Source: Alcanivoracaceae bacterium
Lineage (GTDB): Bacteria > Pseudomonadota > Gammaproteobacteria > Xanthomonadales > Marinicellaceae
Assembly: GCA_016744455.1 (NCBI GenBank)
Contig: JADGEI010000018.1
Coordinates: 1 to 64,000, forward strand
DNA: 64,000 nucleotides
Direction of reading: 5' to 3'
The number at the start of each line of letters is the position of its first letter. The stretch's first letter is position 1. The position numbers were made by a program, and so were the translations under genes. This document shows, piece by piece, positions 51,379-60,378 of the stretch. A model generated the notes under the pieces. The model did not search any database. It was not told the origin of the DNA and saw only the letters and a program-made list of their open reading frames with translations.

Positions 51379-52082
51379 ATTTCCTCTAATTCAACCATTT
51401 CTCGTAAACGTTGAACATCTTTTAGGATGATGTGGTTATCTTGTATTCCAATTAAGTCTTTTTTCAGTAGTGTTTTTAACGCCCTGGAAAAAGTTTCAGG
51501 TTTGATGGATAAGCGAGAAGCAATGTCACGTTTAGGTGTGGTTAGACATAAATCATAAGCATCTTCAATCCCAAGTTCGACTTGAGATAAGAAATAATCG
51601 ACAATACGAAAAGAAGCGTTATGTAAAGTTAGCTTGTCTAGTTCATTGAGCATCCAATGTAAGCGTTTTGATAAGTGGCCTAACATATTGATACAAAGGT
51701 CATTGGATTTTTTTAAAACGCCTAAGTATTTTTTTGCATTAATTTTGACTACCATACTGTCTTTCATAGCAATGCTTGAAACAGGGTATTTGGGTGATCC
51801 TAAAAATAAGACTCCTTCAGCAAAAGGTTTACCTGCTTGCACTAATTCTATAATCTTTTCATTACCATTACGTGTGGAACGAAAGAGTTTTACAGCGCCA
51901 TCGTATAAATAGTGTATATGCGTTAATTCAGAGTCTTGCTGAAAAATTAACTGATCTGCTGATAATTTTTGCACACGACAATGTTTTAATACTTCATCAA
52001 ATTGTTGATCATTCATAGCAGTGAATAAGTGACATTGCTTTAATTCAGCAACAATTGGTGCATGGAGTAATTTATCTAGCAT
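51375..52082 (-). CDS. dnr: Crp/Fnr-family transcription regulator, Dnr type
   Basis: 235 residues: an N-terminal cyclic-nucleotide-binding-like sensor (about 10-125) without the FNR cysteine cluster, a dimer helix, and a C-terminal HTH with PETFSRAL. The E..SR residues match FNR-type recognition of TTGAT, which agrees with the four boxes in this island. Dnr proteins sense NO through haem. The adjacent norCB, norEF and nirS make it their likely activator. A generic Crp-like regulator is the alternative. Confidence 0.82.
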   Translation of the reverse strand: MLDKLLHAPIVAELKQCHLFTAMNDQQFDEVLKHCRVQKLSADQLIFQQDSELTHIHYLYDGAVKLFRSTRNGNEKIIELVQAGKPFAEGVLFLGSPKYPVSSIAMKDSMVVKINAKKYLGVLKKSNDLCINMLGHLSKRLHWMLNELDKLTLHNASFRIVDYFLSQVELGIEDAYDLCLTTPKRDIASRLSIKPETFSRALKTLLKKDLIGIQDNHIILKDVQRLREMVELEEI

Positions 52083-52397
52083 TTTTAATCATAAAAAAAT
52101 CAGCCACCATTATAAACGAGAGTTTTAGAAATTAGCTATCACTTCTTTAGGTATTTTTTTAAGACTGCGTACTTAAATCTTGTTTTATAATAGTGCTAGA
52201 CAAAACTACTCTATGAAACAGAGTGTTATATTTAGATACTTGATGTAGTGAAATTAAAGAACTCATTCATTTGATACAATTATGTAACAGGGAATTAGTT
52301 CATTACCTAATATTAACCCGGTGGTATAATACCTCTGAGTTAATATATAGATGCATGAAATTCATAATCACAACACCTATATATTACCTAGTAGTAC
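52083..52397. other. Intergenic region between dnr and dsbC
   Basis: 315 AT-rich bases, transcribed region ends and the dnr promoter area. No Dnr box, tRNA or gene is visible. A short GGTGGTATAATACC hairpin-like segment near 52319-52332 has no clear role. Confidence 0.4.
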
Positions 52398-53120
52398 TTA
52401 TTTAGCTGATAAAACATCTAATTTTTGCAATAGTGCCTGTGCTGGCATATAAGTAGGAATTAAAACACCTGCATCTGTCACAATATTAGGTGTACCTCTA
52501 ACACCAATTTTTCTACCTGAGTTAAAATGTTCAGCTATTGGGTTATCGCATTGTTGTGGGTCTAGTTCTTTGCCATTTTGTGAGAGGGTCATGGCTTCAA
52601 TCCTATCATCTGCACACCATGTATTAACCGCTTTATTAAAAGACGGCGATTCTAAACCAGCCCTAGGCCAAAATAAGTAAGATATGCCGATACCCAAGTC
52701 GTTATAGTCTTTCATTTCCGTGTGAAGTTTTCTACAATATCCGCAATCAATATCAGTATAGACGGTGATATGATGTTTCATGTCTTCAGGGAAAAAATCA
52801 ATGCGCTGATCTTTATTAAATTTGCTGACAATATTTTTGCGCACAGAAGTCTTACTGTCTTCTGTTAGGTTTTTTCGTGAAGATGTCTCAATTATACTGC
52901 CCTGAATAAAGTACTTGCCATCTTCGGTCATGTAATAAACATCATTGATGTTTTCAGAATCCAGGTTGATCTGCTTAATACCTTGAAGCGGAGTTGATGA
53001 GGCCGATGTGATTTTTGCAGTAGGAGCAAGTTGTTTTAAGCCTTCAGTTATTTCACTGCTAGGTTGTTGCGCTAGAGAAATACTGGCAAATAGGATTGTA
53101 CTAATTAATGTTTTTTTCAT
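52398..53120 (-). CDS. dsbC: DsbC-like periplasmic thiol:disulfide interchange protein
   Basis: 240 residues from ATG 53120 (GAG 8 bases ahead; the in-frame ATG four codons upstream lacks a site). Signal peptide of about 18 residues, dimerisation domain with a V-shaped DsbC linker pattern, and a thioredoxin domain with CGYC (near 130) and the conserved GVRGTPNIV cis-proline loop. It isomerises wrong disulfides in the periplasm. Probably helpful for cytochrome maturation, but not specific to it. Confidence 0.9.
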   Translation of the reverse strand: MKKTLISTILFASISLAQQPSSEITEGLKQLAPTAKITSASSTPLQGIKQINLDSENINDVYYMTEDGKYFIQGSIIETSSRKNLTEDSKTSVRKNIVSKFNKDQRIDFFPEDMKHHITVYTDIDCGYCRKLHTEMKDYNDLGIGISYLFWPRAGLESPSFNKAVNTWCADDRIEAMTLSQNGKELDPQQCDNPIAEHFNSGRKIGVRGTPNIVTDAGVLIPTYMPAQALLQKLDVLSAK

Positions 53121-53259
53121 AGATATACTCATATTTAATTTACGTAATAAATGTGACTACTAAAAATACTAAAAGTTTCTAATGCCATCAATATATTTTT
53201 ATTAGAGGGTTTGATTATGTTAATATAATGACTTAAATATCTAATAAGGGGAATTTTAA

Positions 53260-54516
53260 ATGACAACAAGAAGTAAAACTAAAGTATTCGTGATAGCTTT
53301 ATTTGTAATAGGAGTGGCAATAATTTTATTGACCGCATTTGGCATCAATAATGCAGGACACAGAACAGTGGTTCAATATCCTACAGGTAAGCTTTATGTA
53401 AAATTTTCACCTGGTATTTTTCCACAATGGTTTGGTACGGCTGAGGTTTATAATGATGTTATTACCTTTGATTATGATAAAACCATGGCAGAGGTTGATT
53501 CATCCATCGATCAACAGGGGATTTCTGTTCGATACCAAGATGGTGGTACTGGTACAGTTTATGGAAAAGCCCGGTTTACCATGCCAGATGATGAATTAAC
53601 AATGATACATTTGCATAAAGCTTTTCGATCAAACAGAGGAGTTGCTCAAAAACTAATCAAGTCAGTAACAGAAGAAGGCATGAATCTTACAGCTGGTCTG
53701 ATGAGTTCTGAAGAAGCTTATGCAGAAAAAAGAAGTATCTTTACACAATGGTCTAGCCAACAAATTTCAAATGGTAAATTTCAAACACGTTTAGAAAGAG
53801 TTGAGACAGTTGATGAAGGTACAGGTAAAATTGTAACAAAAAACATACCAGTTATTAGTTATGGAGAGAATGGATTACCAGTCCATTTGACCAGTGATCT
53901 TACTGATTATGGCGTTGGTGTAAATGGGTTTCAAATTACTGATTGGGATTTTGAGCCTAAAACATTGCAACAAATTGCCACCAAACGTGAAGCGACAATG
54001 GCCATTATTACAGCCAAAGCCAATGCTGAACGCGCAAAACAAGATGCGATCACCTCAGAAGAGCAAGGTAAGGCCAATGTCATGACAGCTAAATATGAAA
54101 AGGAAGTGATAAAGGAGCAAGCATTAGTTGATGCAGAACGTGAAAAACAAGTCGCAGTGATTGCGGCTCAACAAAGAGTGGAAGTTGCAAGTCAACAACG
54201 GCTAGAAGCTGAGCAAAAGAAACTGGCAGCAGCTGAATACAAGCAAGAACAAATTTTGCGTGGTGAAGGTGATGGTTCCTATAAACGCTTAGTTATGGAA
54301 GCTGACGGTGCACTTGAGCAAAAACTTGACACCTATAAAAAAGTTATGGGTTATTTTGCTAACGCAATAGAAAAACAAAAATGGGTGCCTGAAATTCAAA
54401 TGAGTGGCGGTAGTGAAGGTGGCGGAGGAGATGCAGCTATGGCATTAATAGAAATGTTAAGCATCAAAACAGCCAAAGACTTAGCCCTCGATTTAGAAGT
54501 GCCAAACAACAAATAA
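53260..54516 (+). CDS. SPFH/Band 7-domain membrane protein
   Basis: 418 residues: one N-terminal helix (about 9-26), a prohibitin/flotillin-like domain, and a long coiled-coil (about 250-335) rich in Ala, Glu, Lys and Gln, then a short Gly-rich segment. It is likely a membrane-scaffolding protein of the stomatin/flotillin class with its bulk in the periplasm or cytoplasm. No NfeD partner follows. A hairpin terminator comes right after. Confidence 0.75.
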   Translation: MTTRSKTKVFVIALFVIGVAIILLTAFGINNAGHRTVVQYPTGKLYVKFSPGIFPQWFGTAEVYNDVITFDYDKTMAEVDSSIDQQGISVRYQDGGTGTVYGKARFTMPDDELTMIHLHKAFRSNRGVAQKLIKSVTEEGMNLTAGLMSSEEAYAEKRSIFTQWSSQQISNGKFQTRLERVETVDEGTGKIVTKNIPVISYGENGLPVHLTSDLTDYGVGVNGFQITDWDFEPKTLQQIATKREATMAIITAKANAERAKQDAITSEEQGKANVMTAKYEKEVIKEQALVDAEREKQVAVIAAQQRVEVASQQRLEAEQKKLAAAEYKQEQILRGEGDGSYKRLVMEADGALEQKLDTYKKVMGYFANAIEKQKWVPEIQMSGGSEGGGGDAAMALIEMLSIKTAKDLALDLEVPNNK

Positions 54517-54524
54517 TAACTCTT

Positions 54525-54550
54525 AAAGGGCGGAAAAAATTCTGCCCTTT
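54525..54550 (+). terminator. Hairpin after the SPFH gene
   Basis: AAAGGGCGGAA (54525-54535) pairs with TTCTGCCCTTT (54540-54550) with one G-T pair and a 4-base loop. The T-run downstream is short, so termination efficiency is uncertain. Confidence 0.65.
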
Positions 54551-54987
54551 AATGAATCAAAACCCAATGCAATTTGGCTATTATCTAAATAAGAAATGAA
54601 AATGTAATTAATACTGTGTAACTTTTAATTGAGGGTTTATCCTTGTATATTTTAGAGGATATTTAAATGAAAAAAACCAGATAAGTTCGTACAATCATAA
54701 GTGAAAAACATCAAAACTGGAGTTTATTTACCCAAAATTTTATCACAATTAATTAGGATGGTAGCATGGAAATGGATAGCGTGTTCTAGTTGTCTCGAGT
54801 ATGAAATAAAAGATCTTAGGTGTTGTGATTTAATAGAAATTAATGAACTGGAATATTGAGATTAATTGGATTTTCAAAAAACTTGCAATTATTATAAAGA
54901 AATTACCTATTCAATAACATATTGTTAACATATCATTTGATATATTAGACAACACTAAATTAGCAATAACTTATATAAGGTGATTTG
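54551..54987. other. AT-rich intergenic region
   Basis: Over 430 bases with no supported gene. A 5-codon ATG frame at 54667 is not meaningful. No repeat or palindrome of note was seen. The ribosome site AAGGTGA at 54977-54983 belongs to the next gene. Confidence 0.4.
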
Positions 54988-55977
54988 ATGAAATATGTTA
55001 TACACGTAATATTCTATATTGGTCTGTTATTTGCAGCACCAACAAAAGCACAAATTGACATACAGCCAGGTCTGAGTGGTATATGGACAGTAGATGCTTC
55101 TGGTCAGGGTCTTTCAATAAATATAGCACGAGTGAATGAACAACCTGTTCTAGTAGTTACATGGTATTCGTATATGGGTGATAATCAAGTATGGCTGCTT
55201 GGTTCAGAGCTTTTTGAATATGGTGTTCAGCAGTTAAATGTTTCTATGGTGATTACTTCAGGTGCAAACTGGGGCGCGAATTTTCGATCTGAAGATGTTA
55301 TAAGAACCGAGTGGGGTAATATAACATTAGAATTCAGTGGCTGTAATACTGGATTGTTAAACTACATAGCAAATGATAATACATTTGGTTCTGGTTCGTT
55401 AGTAATAACTAGGTTAACTAATACTGATGGTGTAAGTTGTCATGAAAACAATAATAATGAAGCAGAAAAACAAAGCTTAAGTTTTATGCGTGAAGAAGAA
55501 AAAATGGCGAGAGATGTCTACTTAGAATTTAATAGAATTTATAGGAAAAATATCTTTTTAAATATTTCTGATAGTGAACAAACTCATATGGATGCAGTTT
55601 TAAACTTGATGAATATTTATAATGTACCAGATTCATCAACAGGTGTTGAAGGCACCTTTAATAACCTAGAGTTGCAAATATTATACGACACCTTAATTGA
55701 GCAAGGAATGAATTCGTTGGGTGAGGCTTACTTGGCCTCAGCGCTAATAGAAGAAACAGATATATGGGATTTAATCCAATTTGAGGATAATGATGTAATG
55801 TCTTCTGATATTTTAGAAACTTACGACAATTTACTGTGTGGATCGAGAAATCATTTACGTTCCTTTGTTACAAAATATGAGTCAGAAACGGGTAATCAGT
55901 ACTCAGTACAAATTCCAGATTTAACTGATATTGTTCATGAAATACTTAATTCAGATAATGAACAATGTGGTCAATAG
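54988..55977 (+). CDS. Exported DUF2202 (ferritin-like) protein
   Basis: 329 residues from ATG 54988 (AAGGTGA 4 bases ahead). Signal peptide, cleavage near TKA-QID. The N-terminal module (about 20-145) has SGIWTVDASGQGLSI, a WYSYMGDNQVWLLG strand and a CNTG...GSGSLVITRLT ending, a pattern seen in exported gammaproteobacterial proteins. The C-terminal DUF2202 domain (about 155-320) starts SFMREEEKMARDVYLEF with EE and H residues for a possible di-metal site, similar to ferritin-like proteins. The function is unknown. Confidence 0.82.
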   Translation: MKYVIHVIFYIGLLFAAPTKAQIDIQPGLSGIWTVDASGQGLSINIARVNEQPVLVVTWYSYMGDNQVWLLGSELFEYGVQQLNVSMVITSGANWGANFRSEDVIRTEWGNITLEFSGCNTGLLNYIANDNTFGSGSLVITRLTNTDGVSCHENNNNEAEKQSLSFMREEEKMARDVYLEFNRIYRKNIFLNISDSEQTHMDAVLNLMNIYNVPDSSTGVEGTFNNLELQILYDTLIEQGMNSLGEAYLASALIEETDIWDLIQFEDNDVMSSDILETYDNLLCGSRNHLRSFVTKYESETGNQYSVQIPDLTDIVHEILNSDNEQCGQ

Positions 55978-56132
55978 TAATCTTTGTATTATACCGGTGG
56001 GTTAAATTGAGCTATCCTTGGGTAGAATTAGAGATGTTTGGTCAATATAGATTAACTAAACGAAGTTAGTCTATTAATTTATATTATTTAAGAGTTGTAC
56101 AGCGCTCTTTTATCTTAGCTATAGGTAATAAC

Positions 56133-56591
56133 ATGAAAAATACACTTATTGTTTGTTTAACATTAGTAACAGTTGGATTAATTTCTTGTGGATCTAATCC
56201 AATTAAAAAGCCAAAAGGATCTTTAAAAGAAGTCTTTGTTACACAAATTAATACCAGTGGTAGTAAGATTTTTAATTACAATTTAGTTAAGACAATGCCG
56301 AACCAGAACCATAAAAATAATGGAAAGGGGCAGGGTATGGGAAAAGGCCAAGGAGGTAGAAAGCATAATGCTATGAAATCAAATAGAAATATAAATACAG
56401 GTGGAACGAAAAATAAAATTCAGAAAAATGCCTACAAAAGACTAAACATAAAGCTATTTGAAACGGGTTTTTGTCGTGAAGGATATGTTGAGCTTGATCA
56501 CTTTATTGAACGTGGTCATGTCACCATAAAAGGAAAGTGTAACGAAAGTGCTACTAAACATGACCGTGAATTATTTATAAATACAGATTAA
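56133..56591 (+). CDS. Predicted lipoprotein with Gly/Lys-rich linker
   Basis: 152 residues. The signal peptide ends in a lipobox LISCG, so Cys19 may be lipidated. A low-complexity region (about 50-85) with GQGMGKGQGGRKH and many Asn/Lys is followed by a small conserved-looking C-terminal domain with two cysteines (GFCREGYVE, KGKCNES) that may form a disulfide. Not recognised. It is on its own. Confidence 0.55.
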   Translation: MKNTLIVCLTLVTVGLISCGSNPIKKPKGSLKEVFVTQINTSGSKIFNYNLVKTMPNQNHKNNGKGQGMGKGQGGRKHNAMKSNRNINTGGTKNKIQKNAYKRLNIKLFETGFCREGYVELDHFIERGHVTIKGKCNESATKHDRELFINTD

Positions 56592-56659
56592 TAAAATTTA
56601 AATCCTTATTTATTAGAAATTTGGGTTTTCTCTAAACTACTACAATTTAGGATGGTTTT

Positions 56660-58171
56660 TTATTCAAATCCAGATGAAAATATAGGTTCTGCTATAGTAA
56701 TTGTTGCGATGCCTACTCCGCCAGTACCAACAATTTCATTAATTGTGTTACCAAGCTTGGATAAAGGTTGAGTAGGAATAGCATTGTCAGGGTCATCATC
56801 TATTTCGCTTTCAGCAATTTCGATATTTCCTAATGATAATACATTGCTCATTTGATTATAGCTTGCATCTTCAATCGACAACTGCATACCAACCATCAGG
56901 ACTGAAAAGAATTCTTGGATGGTAGCTGTTCCATCATTTAATTCGAACGTTGAGGATGATGCATCGATCTCAATATTATTGACCTTTATCATCGGTTGAT
57001 TAATATCTGTAACATCTCCTCTAAGGGTTACATCCTCAGAATCAACATCGCCTTTATCTCTAACACGTTGGGCAAAAATATTTCCTTGAGAATCAGTAAA
57101 ACCGCGAATTTCAATTTGTTTGCTCGTGGTTAGCCCCATTGTGACAATATCATCATCATCTCTAGTTTGAGGTATAAAGCTTACTAATTTTCCAAAGATT
57201 AACATGCTATTTCCAATAGTTATATCACTTGGATTAACTGGTGCAACCATTTTAACTCTATGGTCAACAAATCGAATAGTAGTTGCTGTTATTTGCCTAG
57301 TATTAGTGTCAAGAGTGCCCTGAACCTCAAGTTTTGTACCAATATCAATATGCTCAGTTTCTCCATTATCAAAATCCGTATTTACTGTTATAAATATATC
57401 TAAATTATTAATTTCAAAAGCAGCTAAATCTATTATTCCTGAAACAAACCCTTCAACCACAACAGGAACTGAATTATTTGAATCTTGATCTACATCGGGA
57501 GATTCACAGGTAATACTTAACAATGTATCTAGTGGTAGAACACCATCATAATTAAGATCAGTTAAGGCTTCTATAGAAACAAATGTATTTTCATTAAATC
57601 CATTATTACAATTATCAACTGGTATTAAATTTTTATTTACAACCAAACCTCCAATTGTAAATGTATTTGCATTGATATTTCTGGCAAAACCACGTAATTT
57701 CCACTGGTCAATTGAGTTATCAAGTTCTAATCTAGATAATTGCATTGAATTGTCTATTGCGTTAATAATTCCACTAACAGCAACAATATCTCCTGGTACT
57801 AATTTAGCATCTGAACCAATATTTTTATATACAGTATCGCCTGTTGTAAATACTTCCTGGCCTAATATAGTTAAGGGTTGTAAGCTGGTAATAGGACCCT
57901 TTATATCAGAAATTAAATGTATTTCGCTTAAAGTGCCTGCAGAAATGGTTGGATTTACATCATCGGCAACCCTAAATCTAATTTTGTAACCTCCTGTACC
58001 GACGATTTCAAATAATGACTGGCCTCCAGCAACTCCATCTAATGATATTATGGTGTTGCTATCAACAATAAAATTTCTTATCGAGTTAACTGTAACAGTA
58101 TTCGCATTAACAATTAATGATAAAAAAACTAATTGTAATACTGTAATACAATATATTTTATAATTTTTCAT
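56660..58171 (-). CDS. Exported DUF5666-repeat protein with IFSSGFE tail
   Basis: 503 residues with a signal peptide (cleavage after VNA). The body contains several DUF5666-like beta repeats of about 60-70 residues, each with a G-xV-x-G-xI/T pattern such as LRGDVTDINQPMIKVNNIEID. The last residues, PIFSSGFE, resemble a short C-terminal motif of exported proteins in related bacteria. It starts 14 bases inside the end of the DUF6502 gene, so the two are one operon. No enzymatic residues are recognised. Likely cell-surface or extracellular. Confidence 0.78.
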   Translation of the reverse strand: MKNYKIYCITVLQLVFLSLIVNANTVTVNSIRNFIVDSNTIISLDGVAGGQSLFEIVGTGGYKIRFRVADDVNPTISAGTLSEIHLISDIKGPITSLQPLTILGQEVFTTGDTVYKNIGSDAKLVPGDIVAVSGIINAIDNSMQLSRLELDNSIDQWKLRGFARNINANTFTIGGLVVNKNLIPVDNCNNGFNENTFVSIEALTDLNYDGVLPLDTLLSITCESPDVDQDSNNSVPVVVEGFVSGIIDLAAFEINNLDIFITVNTDFDNGETEHIDIGTKLEVQGTLDTNTRQITATTIRFVDHRVKMVAPVNPSDITIGNSMLIFGKLVSFIPQTRDDDDIVTMGLTTSKQIEIRGFTDSQGNIFAQRVRDKGDVDSEDVTLRGDVTDINQPMIKVNNIEIDASSSTFELNDGTATIQEFFSVLMVGMQLSIEDASYNQMSNVLSLGNIEIAESEIDDDPDNAIPTQPLSKLGNTINEIVGTGGVGIATITIAEPIFSSGFE

Positions 58172-58982
58172 TTGGTTTGTCCTCTTCGATATAATAAGTA
58201 CCTAGTCCGATTAATTTTTCTTTAGTGTTTGAATCTTTACTTAATTGTGATAGCTTTGTGTCTATTGCAATCAATAATTTATCTGTTTCTGATTTGATGA
58301 ATTCAATTGCTTGCTGTTTATTTTCAACCGGAATATTGCTATGAAAAACAAGCTTCTGATATCTTCTGTTATTAACATTTGACTTATCATCATTAAATAC
58401 GAGAGTATCAAGTAATGAACCTGTAGATTTACCGTATAAATCAAGGTTAAATAATTTTAATTTGTCAGGTTTCTCAGAATAATCACGACGTATTAACTTT
58501 ACTTTTTTTCCAACCATTTCAACTGATTTAACTTTTAATAAATCATCTAATACAGATCGCATAGTTGCTCCGCCACTGTAAGTCAACACTAACGAACTAA
58601 ATGATATTTCTCCTGTAAGTGGTAGTATTTTTTGAATATTGTCTTTAGTTAAATATGTTTCATCACTTGACCATCCGGATAATACTTTCGTTGCGCGATT
58701 CCATTTTTGTTCAGATGCTTCTAAAGGTTTTGCGATTTTCATAACTCGATCTATTTCCACTCTAGAAAGTCCAGTTAATAATGCAACCCTTGTCTTAGTT
58801 TGTTTTTTATCAGGATTAATTCTAAACTCTTTATTTTCAAATGCTGTATCTAGGTAAATTCGTTTTAACCAATCTGAGGCTGTTTGAAATGGAATTGAAT
58901 TTCTCAAAAATAATACACTAAGTGGCTTAAAAACTCTAAAAGCCATATAACTTAATGATTTATTTAATTTATCAATACCCAT
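58158..58982 (-). CDS. DUF6502 family protein, possible DNA-binding regulator
   Basis: 274 residues. An N-terminal helical region has a helix-turn-helix-like segment (TRVALLTGLSRVEIDRVM, about 65-82), then a conserved domain ending with a helical C-terminus. No membrane segments. In other genomes (from memory) DUF6502 genes often precede DUF5666 genes, as here. The palindrome at 59034-59053 overlaps its predicted -35, so self-repression is a reasonable hypothesis. The function is unproven. Confidence 0.7.
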   Translation of the reverse strand: MGIDKLNKSLSYMAFRVFKPLSVLFLRNSIPFQTASDWLKRIYLDTAFENKEFRINPDKKQTKTRVALLTGLSRVEIDRVMKIAKPLEASEQKWNRATKVLSGWSSDETYLTKDNIQKILPLTGEISFSSLVLTYSGGATMRSVLDDLLKVKSVEMVGKKVKLIRRDYSEKPDKLKLFNLDLYGKSTGSLLDTLVFNDDKSNVNNRRYQKLVFHSNIPVENKQQAIEFIKSETDKLLIAIDTKLSQLSKDSNTKEKLIGLGTYYIEEDKPNEKL

Positions 58983-59033
58983 GAGCGCCTTATTTACAAC
59001 TATTATTTATGAAATTTAGGTACATCTTACATA

Positions 59034-59053
59034 ATTGTAAATATATTTACAAT
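59034..59053. promoter_or_regulatory. Palindromic operator 1 in the divergent promoter region
   Basis: ATTGTAAATATATTTACAAT is a perfect 20-bp palindrome. Core TTGTAA-N6-TTACAA. It lies 52 bases upstream of the DUF6502 start. On the minus strand its TTTACA forms a possible -35, 17 bases from TAAATT. Its near twin is at 59161-59180. Confidence 0.7.
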
Positions 59054-59160
59054 ACATCGTATTTAATTTTTATCTGATAAATAGATGCTTACGTAACCTA
59101 AATCTAAAATAAATGTTAATAAACTCTCTATGATTGATAATATGTGACAGCCATCCCATA

Positions 59161-59180
59161 ATTGTAAAAATAATTACAAA
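59161..59180. promoter_or_regulatory. Palindromic operator 2 in the divergent promoter region
   Basis: ATTGTAAAAATAATTACAAA repeats the TTGTAA-N6-TTACAA core of the first operator. Both share the longer CATAATTGTAAA-ATA-TTACAA string. It ends 5 bases before the -35 hexamer of the next operon and 58 bases before its start codon. Confidence 0.7.
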
Positions 59181-59185
59181 AATTA

Positions 59186-59214
59186 TTGACTCTGTGTAAT
59201 TTATAATTTATATT
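59186..59214 (+). promoter_or_regulatory. Promoter of the P-loop/ABC/hydrolase/porin operon
   Basis: TTGACT (59186-59191) and TATATT (59209-59214) are 17 bases apart, a near-consensus sigma70 promoter with operator 2 directly upstream. A GGAGG ribosome site precedes the ATG at 59239. Confidence 0.6.
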
Positions 59215-59238
59215 ACAAAATATTGATGGAGGTAAATC

Positions 59239-60378
59239 ATGAAAAGAAAAAATATTTTGACAAAAATTAAACTAGTACCTAGTAAAAACAATACAGATAT
59301 CGAAATATGCCCATACCCATTTAATCAAACACATTATAAGCGTGCATTTACAACTAGAAATGTGAACGATGAAATTATGGAAACATTAATTACTGGAGAT
59401 ATAAAGCCTAAAGCGGGCGATTTAGTATTGTGTAAGGTAACAAGGTTAAGACAACATTGTAGGATAGAGTTGGCTAATGGTAGAAGAGCAAGGATGTTCG
59501 TTAACGATGAAATTATTGTATGCTATGGTAATAGATATGCTCCAGATCAATTTGAAGCTGAAGTGCCAGAAGATATATCTGCTTGTCATCTAGTAGCAGG
59601 TGGTGGGATAGCGGCAAAAATGCTTAGTAAGAACCCTAAAATTAAACCAGCAACGGAAATTATGCCAATAGGTTTGATTGCAAATGCAAATGGTAAAGTT
59701 ATAAATGTAAAAGATTATACTAAACTTGATTTGCAAAAAAACAACCAAAATAACGTTCCGATAGTTTTAGTAGCTGGTTCGTCAATGAATGCAGGTAAAA
59801 CGACAACTGTTGCAAAAATAATAAAAAGCTTAAGAGCGGATGGCTACACTGTAGGTGCTGCAAAAGTTACAGGAACTGGTTCTGGAGGAGATTTGTGGCA
59901 CTTTATTGATGCAGATGTAAATTACGCAATAGATTTTACAGATGCTGGTTTCGTATCTACTTACAAAGTTAAAGTAGATAAATTAGTAGATGTTTTCCAA
60001 GCGATGACTTTGCATTTACGTAATAAAAATGTTGATATTATATTGGTCGAAATTGCGGATGGTATATTACAACAAGAAACTAAGATGTTGTTAAATTCTA
60101 GGATTGTTAAACAACTCACAACAAGTGTAGTATATTCGGCAGGAGATAGTACTTCGTCGATATACGGTTATCAATGGCTAAAGAAAAAAGGGTATGATGT
60201 TATAGCAGTATCTGGAGTTGTTTCATCGATTCCACTAGCAAGAAAAGAAATTGAAAAAAATATAATTCCCCCTGTGTTAGATAAAAATGATTTATCTAAG
60301 GTAGGATTTGGGCATTCTATAATGGAAAGATACAAACTATCTAATAATAGTATTACTAAGGACAAACACAGTGATTGA
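59239..60378 (+). CDS. P-loop NTPase, DUF1611-like family
   Basis: 379 residues. The N-terminal part (about 40-160) has AGDLVLCKV, GRRARMF and EIIVCYGNRYAPDQFEAEVP motifs. The C-terminal half is a P-loop NTPase with GSSMNAGKT (180-188), then AAKVTGTGSGGDLW and DFTDAGFVSTYK. This combination is conserved in a widespread uncharacterised family that I recall as annotated DUF1611-like. Its known relatives include N-acetyl-glutamate racemase-type enzymes, but a specific reaction cannot be assigned. Overlaps the ABC exporter by 8 bases. First gene of the operon under operator 2. Confidence 0.72.
   Translation: MKRKNILTKIKLVPSKNNTDIEICPYPFNQTHYKRAFTTRNVNDEIMETLITGDIKPKAGDLVLCKVTRLRQHCRIELANGRRARMFVNDEIIVCYGNRYAPDQFEAEVPEDISACHLVAGGGIAAKMLSKNPKIKPATEIMPIGLIANANGKVINVKDYTKLDLQKNNQNNVPIVLVAGSSMNAGKTTTVAKIIKSLRADGYTVGAAKVTGTGSGGDLWHFIDADVNYAIDFTDAGFVSTYKVKVDKLVDVFQAMTLHLRNKNVDIILVEIADGILQQETKMLLNSRIVKQLTTSVVYSAGDSTSSIYGYQWLKKKGYDVIAVSGVVSSIPLARKEIEKNIIPPVLDKNDLSKVGFGHSIMERYKLSNNSITKDKHSD

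Noticed and set aside
59034-59180. TyrR box reading of the operators
   Set aside because: TyrR boxes are TGTAAA-N6-TTTACA; the first palindrome has TGTAAA-N4-TTTACA and the second has only TTGTAA-N6-TTACAA, so spacing disagrees. Left as an unnamed operator.
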